Counted from the first letter of the stretch, positions 49,236 to 61,643 are shown. The stretch: DNA of 64,000 nucleotides from Reticulitermes speratus (GCA_021186555.1 JAJKFL010000330.1:25473444-25537443), one strand, 5' to 3'. Numbers and translations: made by a program. Notes: generated by a model not told the origin, from the sequence alone.

Positions 49236-49480
49236 AGGAGGAGAATTTATTGGTTAGCTGAGCGGCTATGCGTTTGTTAAAAAGAACTCAGCCAGATAAA
49301 TCCAGTATCACCCCATGCTACACAATATCCATTTTAATATTATCCTCCCATCCATGTCTAGGTCTAAGGGAGTCAAAATGACAAAAAAATTCAGGTTGTC
49401 CGTTATACGGAGTAAGAACAGAACCAAAAACCTATATAATAAGGCGCAGCGCTAGCCACTACATCACAATATGCAGTACA
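49236..49480 (-). mobile_element. Decayed SINE or LINE-end candidates
   Basis: On the minus strand GATGTAGTGGCTAGCGCTGC followed by GGTTTTTGGTTCTGTTC (about 49468-49415) looks like a worn A box and B box. GGATTTATCTGGCTGAG near 49306 resembles the LINE ends at 4 and 7 kb. The evidence is weak for both. Confidence 0.3.
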
Positions 49481-49865
49481 GAGAATCCATACGATATTTA
49501 TACATTATTGTACTGTTTCCATTGCTTATGAACAAGAGTAACTCCACCCATTCACGTAAGCAGACACACCTACATATCTGTATGCACGCATTCGGAAGCC
49601 TTTAAAACATTCAAAGGGGTTGAACAGGATTTTCATAACTTTAAAAGCTTTGCCCTTGCAAGTCGCATGAATACAGCTCTACTAAACAAGTGAGGATCAG
49701 TTCTCCTTTCATAAGCTAAGGCGGGCGAAAACTTAATTTTTGGCGGAGCAGACACGAGCATCTGCCTCAAAAACGAGTACAAGCAATATAAAAGTTACAT
49801 ATCGACTACAGGGTCCCAGTAACACAACACTATGAATATCACGTATTCACTATATTTACTACAAC

Positions 49866-49903
49866 ATGTTTCGGCCGAATTATACGGCCATCATCAGGTC
49901 CCG
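49866..49903 (-). ncRNA. Hammerhead-ribozyme-like core with intact boxes
   Basis: On the minus strand an exact CTGATGA (49897-49891) is followed by a stem II of five perfect pairs (GGCCG with CGGCC, 7-base loop) and GAAA (49872-49869), then CATGTTGTAG. This satisfies the core of a hammerhead ribozyme. A matching 5' strand for stem III was not found upstream, so it may be a half-site of a dimeric or truncated element. Confidence 0.45.
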
Positions 49904-49905
49904 TA

Positions 49906-51309
49906 CAAATTCATAAGGAGAAATATATTTTAGTAGGAGGCCTCCCTTTTCCAAACACTAAATATATTTTTGTAACTTGTTTATTATTCCAAACAGCGGA
50001 ATAATAATAATTACAACGACAGGATTAAAACTGAATAAAACTAGATGTGCCGCAGAAATTCTTTGCTTTGCTCTAGATGTTGTGTTTTGTTTTGAAGCCA
50101 CCCGAGTTGTTGATGGAAAAAGGTCTGCTTTGAACATGTGGATGCGTAGTGGATAAGGCTTACTGCGTGGATATGAATATAGTCTTATGTGCAAAATGGT
50201 ACCGTAAAGAACGTCACATCAGTAAAATCATTAAGATTCGATTTAAATAGTAAGTAAACATGGAAGGTAATTTAAATTAATAAAATGGTATTAACTTGCA
50301 ATTATTATGAGTCCTATTTCGTATGACGTTGTCGTCTCGTTCTTGAATTTATCAAATGTTTTTACGTATAAATTTTCATTTTCTGTTCTGAACTCCCTGT
50401 ATTGCTAATGGACACTGAAATTTTAAAACGTTTAAAACGTGTTGCTGCCTATCTATAACAAGTATTCGCAACTTCGCATTTTATAGGATAAACAACGTGT
50501 GGGGGTTATTACTGTAAATGATACAAAGTCGTTAAAATTAGAAAATTAAATAAATTTTAAATAATTTATAGGTAAGTAAATAAAATTTCCAATATTTTAT
50601 TCTAAACTCATTTGAATAGGTGAGTTTTTATATAGGTAAATATGTGTAATCAAATAATGGGGACTGTTAGGTAAAAATGTTGGAAAATTATCAGTTAATC
50701 GAACTCTTGATATAATCTTCTCATTTTATACACATATAAAGAATTGAAAACTTACGCGTGCTTCAGGAAGGCTGCTGTATGTTACGTGTCTTATCAACCA
50801 CTGAGTGAAAGTTAAGAATAAGATGGTAGTGGAATGGTCGTGGCGCCATCTAGAGTATTCGTTCTGAACTATAGTTTCGAAGATTTTATTGAAACTTAGT
50901 GTGGATTTATCATTTATTTGATGATTCTTATGGGTTTCTTGACAGATATAATTTTTTTCCAAAACATTCATGAAATTCCCTTTATTAACGACTTGCACTA
51001 TCACAGTCCTAAACGTAACTGTGTAATTATTGTCTTTCTTGATGACCATTACCACTGGCTGAAACATGTAGCTGACTTTAACTAAATATATGCTGATTAT
51101 GAACTATGTTGTTGTGTTTGACTGAATTCCTTTTATACATCTGATTATTTAAAAAAAACACAAAGGGCATGAATTGCCTAAATATTCATTAATCTCAAAC
51201 GTTTTGGAAAGGTTTCTTAGATATATATTATGCGCAATTCCGACTAACCCTTTAAAGCCCAGTGGTAACCATATGGACCACCGACTAATCAATAAGATCA
51301 CCGTCAAAT
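49906..51309. other. Mostly unrecognised; hammerhead-like motif at about 51038-51072
   Basis: At 51038-51072 the plus strand reads TTGATGA, a CCA/TGG stem, then CTGAAACATGTAGC, a degenerate member of the same set. Frames in this stretch (78 and 113 codons, minus strand) have no recognised motif. Confidence 0.4.
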
Positions 51310-51503
51310 ACAACTGTATTTACTGTATAGCAAATTCCGTTAAAAATAAGCTACATGTGCGGCCAAAAAGACCATCATCAGACTTCATATAAAAATATAA
51401 GAGGAAGTATATTTATATTCTTATATAAAACCCGACGAAGGCACTTTTGGGCCGAAATATGCAACTTATTGTTAAGAGAATATTTTTATCCAATACATGT
51501 AGT
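51310..51503. repeat. Long imperfect inverted repeat, same family as 14044-14210
   Basis: The left arm holds AATAAGCTACATGTGCGGCC and CATCATCAG. The right arm holds CCGACGAAGG, GGGCCGAAATATG and CAACTTATTGTTAAG. The overall pairing of about 60 bp per arm and the flanking sequence parallel the 14-kb hairpin. Confidence 0.65.
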
Positions 51504-52225
51504 TGTATTACAACTAAATATTCAATTAACATAGCTAATTCTTGTTGATAGACAATCAACCAATTAACTATGTTTTGGCTTCAGTGAGAAATAATCACGT
51601 TGTATGCAACATTCAGAATAGAATCATTATTTCCATATTGGCTGTTCTTTAAATGTATTGTTAATATCAAGCTAATTAATTTCGCAATTTTTCTCATATT
51701 AAAGCTGTGACTGTGGAATATGTTACCTACAGCTAAATAAGTACATGCTTCAATGTCACAACAGCGTCTAGTGGAATGATATTAAACAGACAATACATTT
51801 AGCATAACATACAGAATAGTGCTTGGAGTGTATTTATATACATTGTAGTTCAGTTTTGAGCCATCCAGCACAGAAAAAGCGTTTTTTCAAGAGCTCCTGA
51901 TCATGCAACTCCAGCAGCTCCAAGATATCTTCAGCATCGTACTTACGAATTAACAGGCTTGGCTGAATAAACTGGGCCTGGGGATAAACGACGTAAGTTC
52001 GGAACAATGTAATTCGAGACGGCGTAATTCGGGAGATTACTGCACACTAATTGCTAGAGTACAGTATGATAATTCATGTGAAATCAATATAACAGTCAAA
52101 AAAGAAAGTCATAATTAGCACTTCGCATCAAATGCTACAAGAAACACAATTCACGTTGCACAACCGTACAATACCCAGGAACATTCCTGATAAGCTAGCC
52201 GAAAATCCCACTGTCTCCATGCATG
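51504..52225. other. No recognisable feature
   Basis: AT-rich sequence. Confidence 0.45.
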
Positions 52226-52369
52226 CATTTCTTCAAGTACGATATGGGAACAAATGTCCTTCCAGCGTAAGTACATTTCTTCAAGTACAATATGGGAACA
52301 AATATCCTTCCAGCGTAAGTACATTTCTTCAAGTACAATATGGGAACAAATGTCCTTCCAGCGTAAGTA
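52226..52369 (+). repeat. 48-bp tandem repeat, 3 units
   Basis: Three units of exactly 48 bp begin CATTTCTTCAAGTACNATA and end CCAGCGTAAGTA. They differ at only a few positions. As 48 is divisible by 3, a 93-codon plus frame (52132-52413) reads through as a 16-residue repeat around FLQVQYGNKCPSSVST. Every unit ends with GTAAGT, the strongest splice-donor hexamer. No gene is evident around it. Confidence 0.92.
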
Positions 52370-53705
52370 TAAAATATTTTCTTACAATTCTCCTAGTTTT
52401 TCTTTCACCATGATATCTTCGAAAAATATTTAAGCCACAAACAAAACAGAAGTGTCCACGCTTTCTAATTCTACAAATGACGTGTGTAAAATATACTTCT
52501 ACTAAATAACATCAACATGTGCTTAAACACTGTCCTTCAAAGTGATTATTTTGCATAAGGCGAAGTTTGTAAATAGAAATATTTCGGCAGTGACGTAATT
52601 AGTGCCCACACTCTATATTTATTAAACAAGGCGTGAATTAAATTCTGGTCTTTGAAAAAGAAACGCTTTGAGACATGACACCTTTAGTGTCAGACAATGG
52701 TACAACCATTACACAGGAGCTTTGAAACTAAATAGTAATGGTCGTAGTAGGGGATCTCTGTGAAATACTGGTCTTTCTGTAACAGTGGATACCAGCACAG
52801 CACGAATCACAGCGACGAAGGCCATCATTACGTCGCATGCGTTACATGACCTCCCACTTATGACGCTAAAAATTTAAACATCGATACTACTTAGCATCTT
52901 CAATTGTTTCTAATTTCGGCTAACGTATCCTGTAACAGATACATGGGAGGATTTTAAATCAACGTGTAAAACAATATTGGATATCACTCAACATAAACTG
53001 AATATGTCCTTTTACAGAAGCACTACACCATGAACCACGTACTGGGAGTTGGAGATACAGCTCTAACGATTTTTAAGTTCGTCGCTCGGGATACTTTACC
53101 GCATGTAATTCCTTTACTGTGCGGAAAAAAGTAGAGGACTTAATTATAAGACCGTAAAGCGCTGAAGAAAGAATGTTAATAGAATCTGAAAGGCGTTTCA
53201 GGTTGTCAAGATCAGCCCACTTACCACTCCTTCACTGTATTTATGCGGTATGATACTATGCTCTTGAAGCATGAAAAACTATGACTACAGAAATGTGAAA
53301 ATTATGTAGAAGTGTCGACCAACAAAACCCTTTCACAAAATGTCATTAGTTTTACCACTTCTGTGTTGCTTCGGCTTTTTTTTACCCAAATGACTTTTTG
53401 CCAAGAGAGATTTGATGCTGTCACGGCTGTGACTGTGAAGATGTCCGTCTTACATAATGTCACATGTAGTCCGGTACGTACATACAGACGTGTCAAGGAC
53501 ACATCTGTCATCATCACCAGGGCATATGACGATAATCAAATCTCACAATGAAAGCAGCAAGGTACCCTAAAACGTCGGTACATGTGTGCCATTCTAAAAA
53601 TCAGACCTCCGCTGATACTGACTTATTTTCTAAAGCGTAATGTTTTAAACATTCCTAGAAAGCGTTCCTCGTGCCACGAATTACCAATGGATGTTTATAT
53701 TAAGT
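52370..53705. other. No recognisable feature
   Basis: AT-rich sequence. Overlapping 71- and 79-codon frames at 53302-53551 lack motifs. Confidence 0.45.
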
Positions 53706-53992
53706 AATACTAAAGTACGCCGATCCCAGTGGCCGCGCAGTCTTAGGAGTGGGTCTATGGCCGCTCGCTTACTGGGATTGTGGGTTCGAATCCCACCGGG
53801 GGCATGGATGTCTGTCTCTTGTGAGTTTTGTGTGTTGTCAGGTAGAGGTTTCTGCGACGAGCTGGTCCCTCGTCCAGAGGAGTCCTACCGAATGTGGTGT
53901 GTCTAAAAAAAACTGTGATCGTAAAGCCTCGAAAAATGAGGCGGCCTAGGCCCCCAAGGGGCTGTCAAGCCATTAAAAAAAATACTAAAGTA
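53706..53992 (+). mobile_element. tRNA-Leu-like SINE, family A, with target-site duplication
   Basis: A perfect 12-bp duplication, AATACTAAAGTA (53706-53717 and 53981-53992), flanks the element. B box GGTTCGAATCCCACC is intact. The A box region carries changes (GCGCAGTCTTAGGAG). The A1-type body ends in an A run. Confidence 0.95.
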
Positions 53993-55710
53993 TTCTCCAA
54001 ACCGCTGTACTGATTAAACCATTAGCTGTTTGGCTCCAGTTAGACCCTTAAACGAATTGCACCATTTACGCCAACAGAGCTTCAGAAGACGCTGTGAGTC
54101 TATTCTAAACCAACACAGCAGGATATCCGTATGTGTTACGTGATCCCGCGAATATCTGAAAATTTTAAATTGTAGGCGTAATGTGGAAGTACTGAGCGTG
54201 CAAGTCATCAGTTCGTCCGAAGCTGCTGTAAACTTGGGACCATCGTACTACTCCTGCCTCCATAAAAAGTAAGAATCTCCTTCCGAACATTCCGGAGAAG
54301 AAACAGGTGCGTTTTCTACAACGTACTCTGCAAGCTGATAGGAGCTTGAAAGACTTTTACTAAGAACACCAAGCAGTTGGCACTGAAACTGTACGAAAGG
54401 GGCTGTAGAGTAGACAAAATGGTATCTAACTACTCACTGAAGAGGAAAACAAATGTTCTCAACATCTGAGAGTAAATATTTATGATCTGTATACAAGAAT
54501 AAGCCCGATATGGAAGCAATTATTTTTGTAAAATTCCTTATTTCAGATGTCATAAAATCACACACCCCCAGAGAGAAACATTTGCCCACAACCGTTTATC
54601 CTGTTCTTTGCTTGAAACAGAGAATGTCATAACATATGTTCTGTAATTCAAATAACTCTAAAACTGGACAGATTTCCTCTGCTGTCATCAGACACACTAC
54701 ACTGACACCAACGCTTTCGTATGGCCTATCCGATACCTTGCATGAACCGCTGTATAACCTACCACATAAACCTCATTGCAGCCAACATCACATTCATTAT
54801 TATACTTCTAGATTACACTGAAGTGGGAAACATTTTTACTCCGTACATGTATGTATATGCTTTTAATGTAATACATTGAATAACATGTCACAGAAAATAC
54901 ACACGCATATCACATAACCATAGCATAACTACACCATACAGCATCACATAAATAAACAGGAACCAGCACTCTCCATAAGGAAACTAAACACCATGAAACT
55001 GGAAAAAAATACTCCAGCGAATAAATACGAAAAACTTGTTAACGTCTATACTTCTATTTCAGATGCGCAGAAGCTTATATAAAGCTGAGACCTGTAGACG
55101 ACACCACATAACGGTAAATGAAAAGTGCTCCCTGTACATGTCACACAGGTGTAAGGGGGAGCAGAAATATATGTACACCCATTCTTAAATTGGCACTAGG
55201 CACAGTGAGTGTCCGGCGCTAAATGTTAAGGTAGTAGTAACCTGAAAGACTGACCAATGACAACACGCTGTGTGTAGACAGATTTTGCGGTGTACGTACA
55301 GATTGTAAAAATTGCGACAGGCTAATAAGATACGATAAAACAGCTTTTGTTCTCAAAGGAAGTCAAGGAAATAAAATTATTTTTATTTCTCTGCCATAAG
55401 GAACGCAACTTCTAGTGTAGTTTATAAATACAGTAGCATCAACACCACACCAAACACAGAATTCTGTTGACGATTTCAACGTTTCAAGAAAGTGTAATGA
55501 TGAAATTCAGCTGTTGACTTGTCCTTATTTCTCTCGTGTTTGAAAGGCTGGAACTGAATGGCTTCAAAAACTGATAAACGACTAAAATGGAAGTTAAATT
55601 CTGTGAAGTGTGTCGAATTCTTTGGACTACATGTAACTCCAAATATAGCTGTTTCAAAGAGTCTGGAGCGAAAATGTTATTGTGAGTATTCACATATAAA
55701 TGGGACCAGT
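53993..55710. other. No recognisable feature
   Basis: AT-rich sequence of 1.7 kb with chance frames only. Confidence 0.45.
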
Positions 55711-55993
55711 AGTTCCTTTAATGCCGGTCCCGGTGGCCGTGCGATCTAAGGCGTGGGCCTGCAGCCGTTCGTATGGTGGGATTGCGAGTTTGAATCTTGC
55801 CGGGGGCATGGATGTCTGTCTCTTGTGGGTTTTGTGTGTTTTCAGGTAGAGGTCTCTGCGTCAGGCTGATCACTCGTCCAGAAGAGTCCTACCGAGTGTA
55901 GTGGTCTAACTTAATGTGATTGTGAAGCCTCGATAGTGATGAGGCCCTGGCCGAATATGGGTCGTTACGCCATGAAAAAAAGTTCCTTTAATG
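55711..55993 (+). mobile_element. tRNA-Leu-like SINE, subfamily A2, with target-site duplication
   Basis: A perfect 13-bp duplication, AGTTCCTTTAATG (55711-55723 and 55981-55993), flanks the element. It shares GCGTCAGGCTGATCACTCG and the GGCCCTGGCCGAATATGGG-type 3' end with the copy at 31.6 kb. The B box is GAGTTTGAATCTTGC, more worn than in the A1 copies. Confidence 0.94.
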
Positions 55994-56698
55994 AAATCTT
56001 CAAATGAGGTTTGAGAGTACGGATGGAAGACGAATATTTGACTTCACTTCTTGCGCTCTGCAATGCCAACATGTGGCAGCTGCATGCAGCATCACCTGTC
56101 TCGTTAAGGTTTAGAGTGCTGGAAACGAACCATGAAATTCACACATTATCCTTTTTTTAAGATAAACGTCGGAGGTATAAAGTAGTTTATATTGGTACAG
56201 ATTTTCTAGCCGTTTCGGAGGATCTGCACTCTTCATTATCAGGGTAGTACGAGAAGAGTGGCGTTTTTGTTAATTTTGAAGATACTATAACATATGTTTT
56301 CGACAGCGGCATAATGTAATTCCTTTCAGGCACAACAACCATATGTAACTTCCCGATAGGTTCCTCAAAGAAACACTCGGTCCACCTCTAGGTTAGAAGC
56401 TGTGCATGCTGAGTTGTCATCCTGGTTTCCAAAGAGCACACACACAGTGAATCAACAGCATTTCGTAGCGCTTCTTCCGCCCACTTTACAAGAGACGGCA
56501 AACCCCCGTGTAATCCCCTGGAACATTTCCAACAGTCGGTAAATGAACGGTTCGACCCGCAACTCCACGATCGAGTCTTTAAGGCGCACCAGCATAGGAA
56601 CAACCGCCAAACAGCCCCAACCTCACAATCCGAGGTTCATTTATTTTCTGCTTTATTCACAGCCTAGTTATGCTGCTGTAGGACCTATAACATGTTGC
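55994..56698. other. Mostly unrecognised; hammerhead-like motif at about 56208-56252 (minus)
   Basis: On the minus strand CTGATAATGAAGAG, then CCTCCGAAACGGCTAG, resembles the other motifs but the stem is poor. Frames at 56388-56603 lack motifs. Confidence 0.4.
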
Positions 56699-56978
56699 AT
56701 ATCACACTCTGGCCGATCCCAGTGGCCGTGCGGTCTAAGGCGTGGGTCTGCGGCCGCTCGCTTACTAGGATCGTGGGTTCGAATCCCACCGGGGGCATGG
56801 ATGTCTCTCTCTTGTGAATGTTGTGTGTTGTCAGGTAGAGGTCTCTGCGACGAGCTGGTCCAGAGGAGTCCTACCGAGTGGGGTGTGTCTAGAAAAGTGT
56901 GATTGTGAAGCGTCGTAAAATGACGAGGCCTAGGCCCCCTAAGGGCTGTCGAGCCATAGAAAAAAATATCGCACTCTG
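56699..56978 (+). mobile_element. tRNA-Leu-like SINE, family A, with target-site duplication
   Basis: ATATCACACTCTG (56699-56711) and ATATCGCACTCTG (56966-56978) match at 12 of 13 positions. The head is nearly identical to the copy at 43 kb, with GTGCGGTCTAAGGCG and GGTTCGAATCCCACC. A 7-bp deletion between two GTCC copies (after GAGCTG) separates it from the other A1 copies. A 119-codon frame over it is an artefact. Confidence 0.95.
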
Positions 56979-58555
56979 CTTCTCTTGTCCAAGTATATTA
57001 GCAGCACGCCATTTCTACAACAGTCATTTATAAGTGGAACTGCTGATAACCTACTGTCTCCTTGGCGTATATTTTATTTTGCATTGCGTCATAGCTTCTC
57101 TCCTAGGGAATGGGCAGAGGAATTTGTGTAATTAGAAGTGCTCTGTTATTCTATTTACGGCGTTGGTGAAAAGTGTGTGATCATGAATTATTCAACTTTG
57201 TTTGATAATTAGAAAAGCGAGAATTTTATTTCTACAGTACGTGTAGAACAAAACCTGCAGAATATTTATGCTGTAAAAAATACACCTCTCGCAAATCGCC
57301 AAAATACCTCTAAGTTTGCAGGCCGGAAATTCTAAAGAGGTGTAACTCAAGAATATATTTCTTACACATTATTACACAATGTGTCTAAAAGAGACTTTAA
57401 ACGGTGCAATTATAGGGTGGTGGATGAGGTACACAACTGCTCTTCTGGTCGCCCTGTGGTTTCTCCCGCGTGTGCCTCCTATAGGCCATGCTATGTACCA
57501 ACACAGGGCTATTTACTTTTTTTAATATAATTCATTTTCACCGTGAATCGCGTATAACATACGTAAAAGGAAACAGCGTAATATACACAAGGTTTAATAG
57601 TAAATCCTGATTTTTTAAAACTCCAACTCTATGTAGACTCAATTGCTTCTTCTTGATGACAGTTTTGTAAAGACATAAACATTTGAAATTTAATAAAACT
57701 GGTAATGTTACTAAGCCTTTTTTATATTTTTACTGTTCCTTTAAAAATGTACATATGTCAAGATAATGAATGACAAACTCCACACACTATAGCTTTCAGT
57801 TTATTCCATGCAACATCCAAAATTCACCTGACTTCAGGAAATGTTACCTAAAGAGACCCCGTCTAAGGACATACTGGCTGGTCAGCTCTGCCTTAACCAC
57901 CTAATATTACCCTTTTAATTCTTCTTAAACACTTTATTAGCTTCCTTGCACGCAATTCTGCGGCAGGGCTTAGCCAAATGCATCACGAGAACTCCCCGAC
58001 AATGCGGTAGGTAGGACTGATTGTCTTACGTTTTTGCATCTCAGTTGGCAGCTTTCCTCAAACCTAGAACTTTTGTAGAGAAAGTCTCTAACACATCACC
58101 TGACTCAGCGCCCAAGTCATTAACTGCGCTCCGGCTACCTGCCGCTGATGCCTTCCATGCTAGCTGGTTTCTGCCATCGCATGCACTATAAAGACACGTT
58201 ACACCACGTAGCTCATGCATTTTTAACCTCAGCCAACGTAAATTCACCTGGCCTGCACTTAACCCTATACAAAGAACAAAACCCACTTCAATGACACACA
58301 AAAATGCGCAATATACGCATAAAAGCTGAGCTTAAATACGTAAGCATGCTTTCCTGAATTCCTTCCTTGACTAACCTTGGTAGACTGCGAAGCGAAATAT
58401 GGGAAGAAGATTTCGACTAAGTTATGTGCAAAAGGTACGGGATATAACAGAGCAATATTTCAGTGGCATGGATATATATAGGCATATAATAAGGCAAAAA
58501 CATAAAGTTCTGCAGCTCATAAAGTCTATATTAAACCGTGGCACAGCTCAACACG
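56979..58555. other. No recognisable feature
   Basis: AT-rich sequence. The 86-codon minus frame at 58041-58301 has no recognised motif. Confidence 0.45.
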
Positions 58556-58690
58556 TTTTAACCTCGGCTTTATACAGAGGTGGGTGGCCAGCTTCACGCC
58601 CCGGCCGATGTATCCTCAAGGAAATAGTCCGTGTTAATCACAGGATAGGAGCCAGCATGTATTGCACAGACTATGTGGAAGCTATGGGAG
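58556..58690 (-). repeat. SINE core-domain fragment without head
   Basis: Minus-strand CGGCCGGGGCGTGAAGCTGG followed by CCACCCACCTC, and the upstream GGCTCCTATCCTG, match the central domain seen in the SINEs at 1.1 and 34.6 kb. No Pol III boxes were found. The fragment abuts the retroelement tail at 58.7 kb. Confidence 0.5.
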
Positions 58691-58720
58691 AAGAGGAACC
58701 CTGTCCCCGCTGGGAAACAA

Positions 58721-59090
58721 AAATTATTATTATTATTATTATTATTATTATTTACTGCAATTGGGTTTTCACCCGGTGGCAGTAGTCCTTACACTAGTAT
58801 ACACAATACAAATGGACTTATAAATAAACATAAAAATAAAAATACAAAACAAACTATACACAATTACAAAACAAAATACATACAGTAAATAAAAGTACAC
58901 ACATCAGAACACCGTACACACATTACAAAAACATCCACACTTTACAAAGCATCCACACCTTACAAAAGCTTCCACACCTTACAAAAACATCCACACCTTA
59001 CAAAAACATCCACACCTTACAAAAACACCCTTACACAATACAAGAAAAAAACACACACGCACATTACAAAAAACACCCACACATTAATTA
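58721..59090 (-). mobile_element. VNTR-bearing retroelement, second copy, inverted
   Basis: Reading on the minus strand from 59090: repeated GTAAGGTGTGGATG subunits, then the TACTGTATGTATTTTGTTTTG segment, then TTTGTATTGTGTATACTAGTG, the hairpin (58783-58754) and (TAA)n (58752-58723). Only one major unit is present here against four in the copy at 35.8-36.4 kb. The last 70 bp before the tail are almost identical between the two. Confidence 0.82.
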
Positions 59091-59250
59091 ATATCAGTGC
59101 GTTAGAATATCCTCAGTATAAAGTCAGACCAAAGTACATGATAATTATATCCCCCACTTCACATATTCACTTCACATATTCACTTCACTTCACTTGACTT
59201 CGAAACCAAAGCACTTCACTTCACATCACTTCACACCCCTTCACTTCACA
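59091..59250. repeat. Imperfect CACTT/CACAT repeat
   Basis: From about 59155 the plus strand is built from CTTCACTTCAC and CATATTCACTTCA blocks with irregular spacing. Confidence 0.7.
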
Positions 59251-60423
59251 TCCCTTATTTTTATTTAATACCCACTTAAAAATCCTTAGCTTGTAATGAC
59301 ATGCTACATACAAACATACACATACACAAAAATAATGAGGGGATAAACATCACCGAAAGGAAGTGCGGGTAATTCAGGAGACACAAAATTACAAGCGTGG
59401 AACGCTGATCACAAGAAAATTACAGGAATTTATGAACGGGAAAAAGAAGGAAACTGAAACGGCCGAAACTTATGGATCATGCGAACCTGTAACTTAAAAA
59501 GAATGGACCCCTACCTCTGCGACATAAACATTATGGTTAACGTAAGATGACGTGAAATAAGCATCATAAAGATGTAGCACTATCTACTGACGAATATTCA
59601 GAAAACACTGACACTTCAGTTTCCAATTTAGTAATGAACCCATGTGACCTTGAATTCCACGCATGAGTCAATCTCCCTGCAAACTGTTCAGCCATTGCCT
59701 TCACAGAAACAAACGCCTTTGAAATCTTCGGCGTGCCTCACGTGCACTGAATGTGGATAATGCTTGGCCCTTTCATTTCTGTTTATAACATTCAACGGCA
59801 GAATTCGGTGTGAGAGTTTCGTAAACAAAGAAACAGGTCGATTCTGTGAAGATCTTCGACCTACTTGCTGAACTTCAACTTCACGTGGCAAAGCTGTGAT
59901 AGCTAGGCTATGCCTCGACCATACAAAACCTGTACAGAATGGCAGACTGTTGACAAAGACCTGTTATAGAAATTAAAATCAGATTGAATAAATTCGAAAT
60001 AATAATTACATGTATTTAAGTTCATTTCAAAAACCCCGTCTGAGACATAGAGACAGACTATTGCCTCTACTGTGACGCACTGTGACCGTTTGTGGGCATG
60101 TAACCTTTCGCTCAGATTGAAAGGATTAATTTTATTTAAATTTCACACTCCGTTCATTACTGAAATGTTCGGCATGTCGAAAACTTAGGCGTCATGAATA
60201 TCCAAGCTTTTTAGTTGCCCAATTATGCTATCAGACATATTTCACGAATACTATTAGAAACAATCATTTATGGCCTTTTTATGGAAGGTATACGATTCAT
60301 AGAATGACATGTGCTTTGTGGAGATAACCATTAAACTGTGAGTTTTTAAGGTAAGTTTTAAGATTAATGTTTATATAAATTACATACAAAACTGCAGTTC
60401 CTACTTCACAGAGAACACAGTCC
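59251..60423. other. No recognisable feature
   Basis: AT-rich sequence. Confidence 0.45.
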
Positions 60424-60648
60424 GTGGCCATTTTAAAGACCAATAGGTTGACACTGTTAAGGGAAATGATCGGTATATATTACGAGCATCATATGAAACG
60501 TAATGTGCTATACAAAAATGCACAGTTTCTGGTAATGTTGCAACAGGCGGTGTATTTATTTACCACTGGGCTTCAAAAGGTTAAAGCGATTAAAAACCAG
60601 CCACTCAGGGGCATGTATGACTCAGGAGATTGCACGATATTAAACTGA
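60424..60648 (+). repeat. Possible repeat-derived coding remnant
   Basis: A 74-codon frame gives TNRLTLLREMIGIYYEHHMK, and after a one-base shift ATGGVFIYHWASKG. I recall similar peptides recurring in translated insect repeats, but I cannot name the element. The frameshift and the lack of a neighbouring domain argue against a functional gene. Confidence 0.3.
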
Positions 60649-61463
60649 TGACATCATACAAGCCAATAAAAACGTGCAAAAACGAAACCTATTGTATGGA
60701 AATCACAGGTATAATATCTGTCTCATGCATTTCCTTTAGAATTGGCCTGAGTCATAAGACGCTTTACCACTACTGCCTTTATTAATTTAATTTATTTTGA
60801 ACTTTCAGGTTCCCACAAAGACGACGATGCACTTGTCAAGAAACACTCTGCTTGTGCAGTCTGTCAGATCTTGTAAAATAAAACAAATTGGCGGTTTGTG
60901 CAATGTAGAAAGCATACGCTAATACTGTATTAATTTATCTGTTCAAAACTTCAGCTGAGTAAAGTATATAGCAGAATTAGGAAATAAAGGAATAAGAACA
61001 GATCACTATTTTGTAGAGCAGCAAAAGAAACTTTACATTATCACGTAAATTAGAAAAACTAATCACATTAATTAATTAATGAGCTTCGACATTAGCACAG
61101 AAGGAAATTACGAAAGACTGAATTAAAGAATAAAACAATTAACAATCAAACACCTGAACTAAATAAATAATTAATCAAATCAATTAACGTGAGGTGCTTT
61201 TAAAAAAAATTAATTTGGAAAACGTGCATATTTTAATTCTAGTGCATCTGCATATTTATTCCGACCAGTCTTGAGAAGAAGGATCAGATTTTAGAAAAAG
61301 CGAAAAACACGATCTCCACATCACACAGCAGATGTTTCACGCAGCTATACGCTTTAAATGCCGAACATTTTAATATTGATTTTAATTTCAATTACTGCGA
61401 ATATTGGGAGCAAGCACAGAGTTTGTGGTAAAGCAATGCAATAAATGAACGTCTGACGCTCGC
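60649..61463. other. No recognisable feature
   Basis: Very AT-rich, with short ATTAATTAATTA stretches near 61070. Confidence 0.45.
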
Positions 61464-61495
61464 CTGATGATGGGTACGTACGTACCGAAACGCGT
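61464..61495 (+). ncRNA. Hammerhead-ribozyme-like core with intact boxes
   Basis: An exact CTGATGA (61464-61470) is followed by a perfect five-pair stem II (GGTAC with GTACC, 4-base loop) and GAAA (61487-61490), then CGCGTGACGG. The upstream ACGTCTGACGC offers only partial pairing for stems I and III. Confidence 0.45.
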
Positions 61496-61643
61496 GACGG
61501 TATAGTGTGCAATGGATACTCTTCTTGTTTGGCTGAAAAATGTATAGTGATATACAGACATAACATGACGCTCAAATATTAAAGAGGCAACGAAAATATT
61601 AACGAAGGAAGAAGATATGGTGACGTGATGATGGCAAGGGTGA

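Noticed and set aside
60424-60648. A 74-codon frame as a host gene exon
   Set aside because: The recalled similarity is to repeat-derived peptides and needs a frameshift. It is kept only as a low-confidence repeat remnant.
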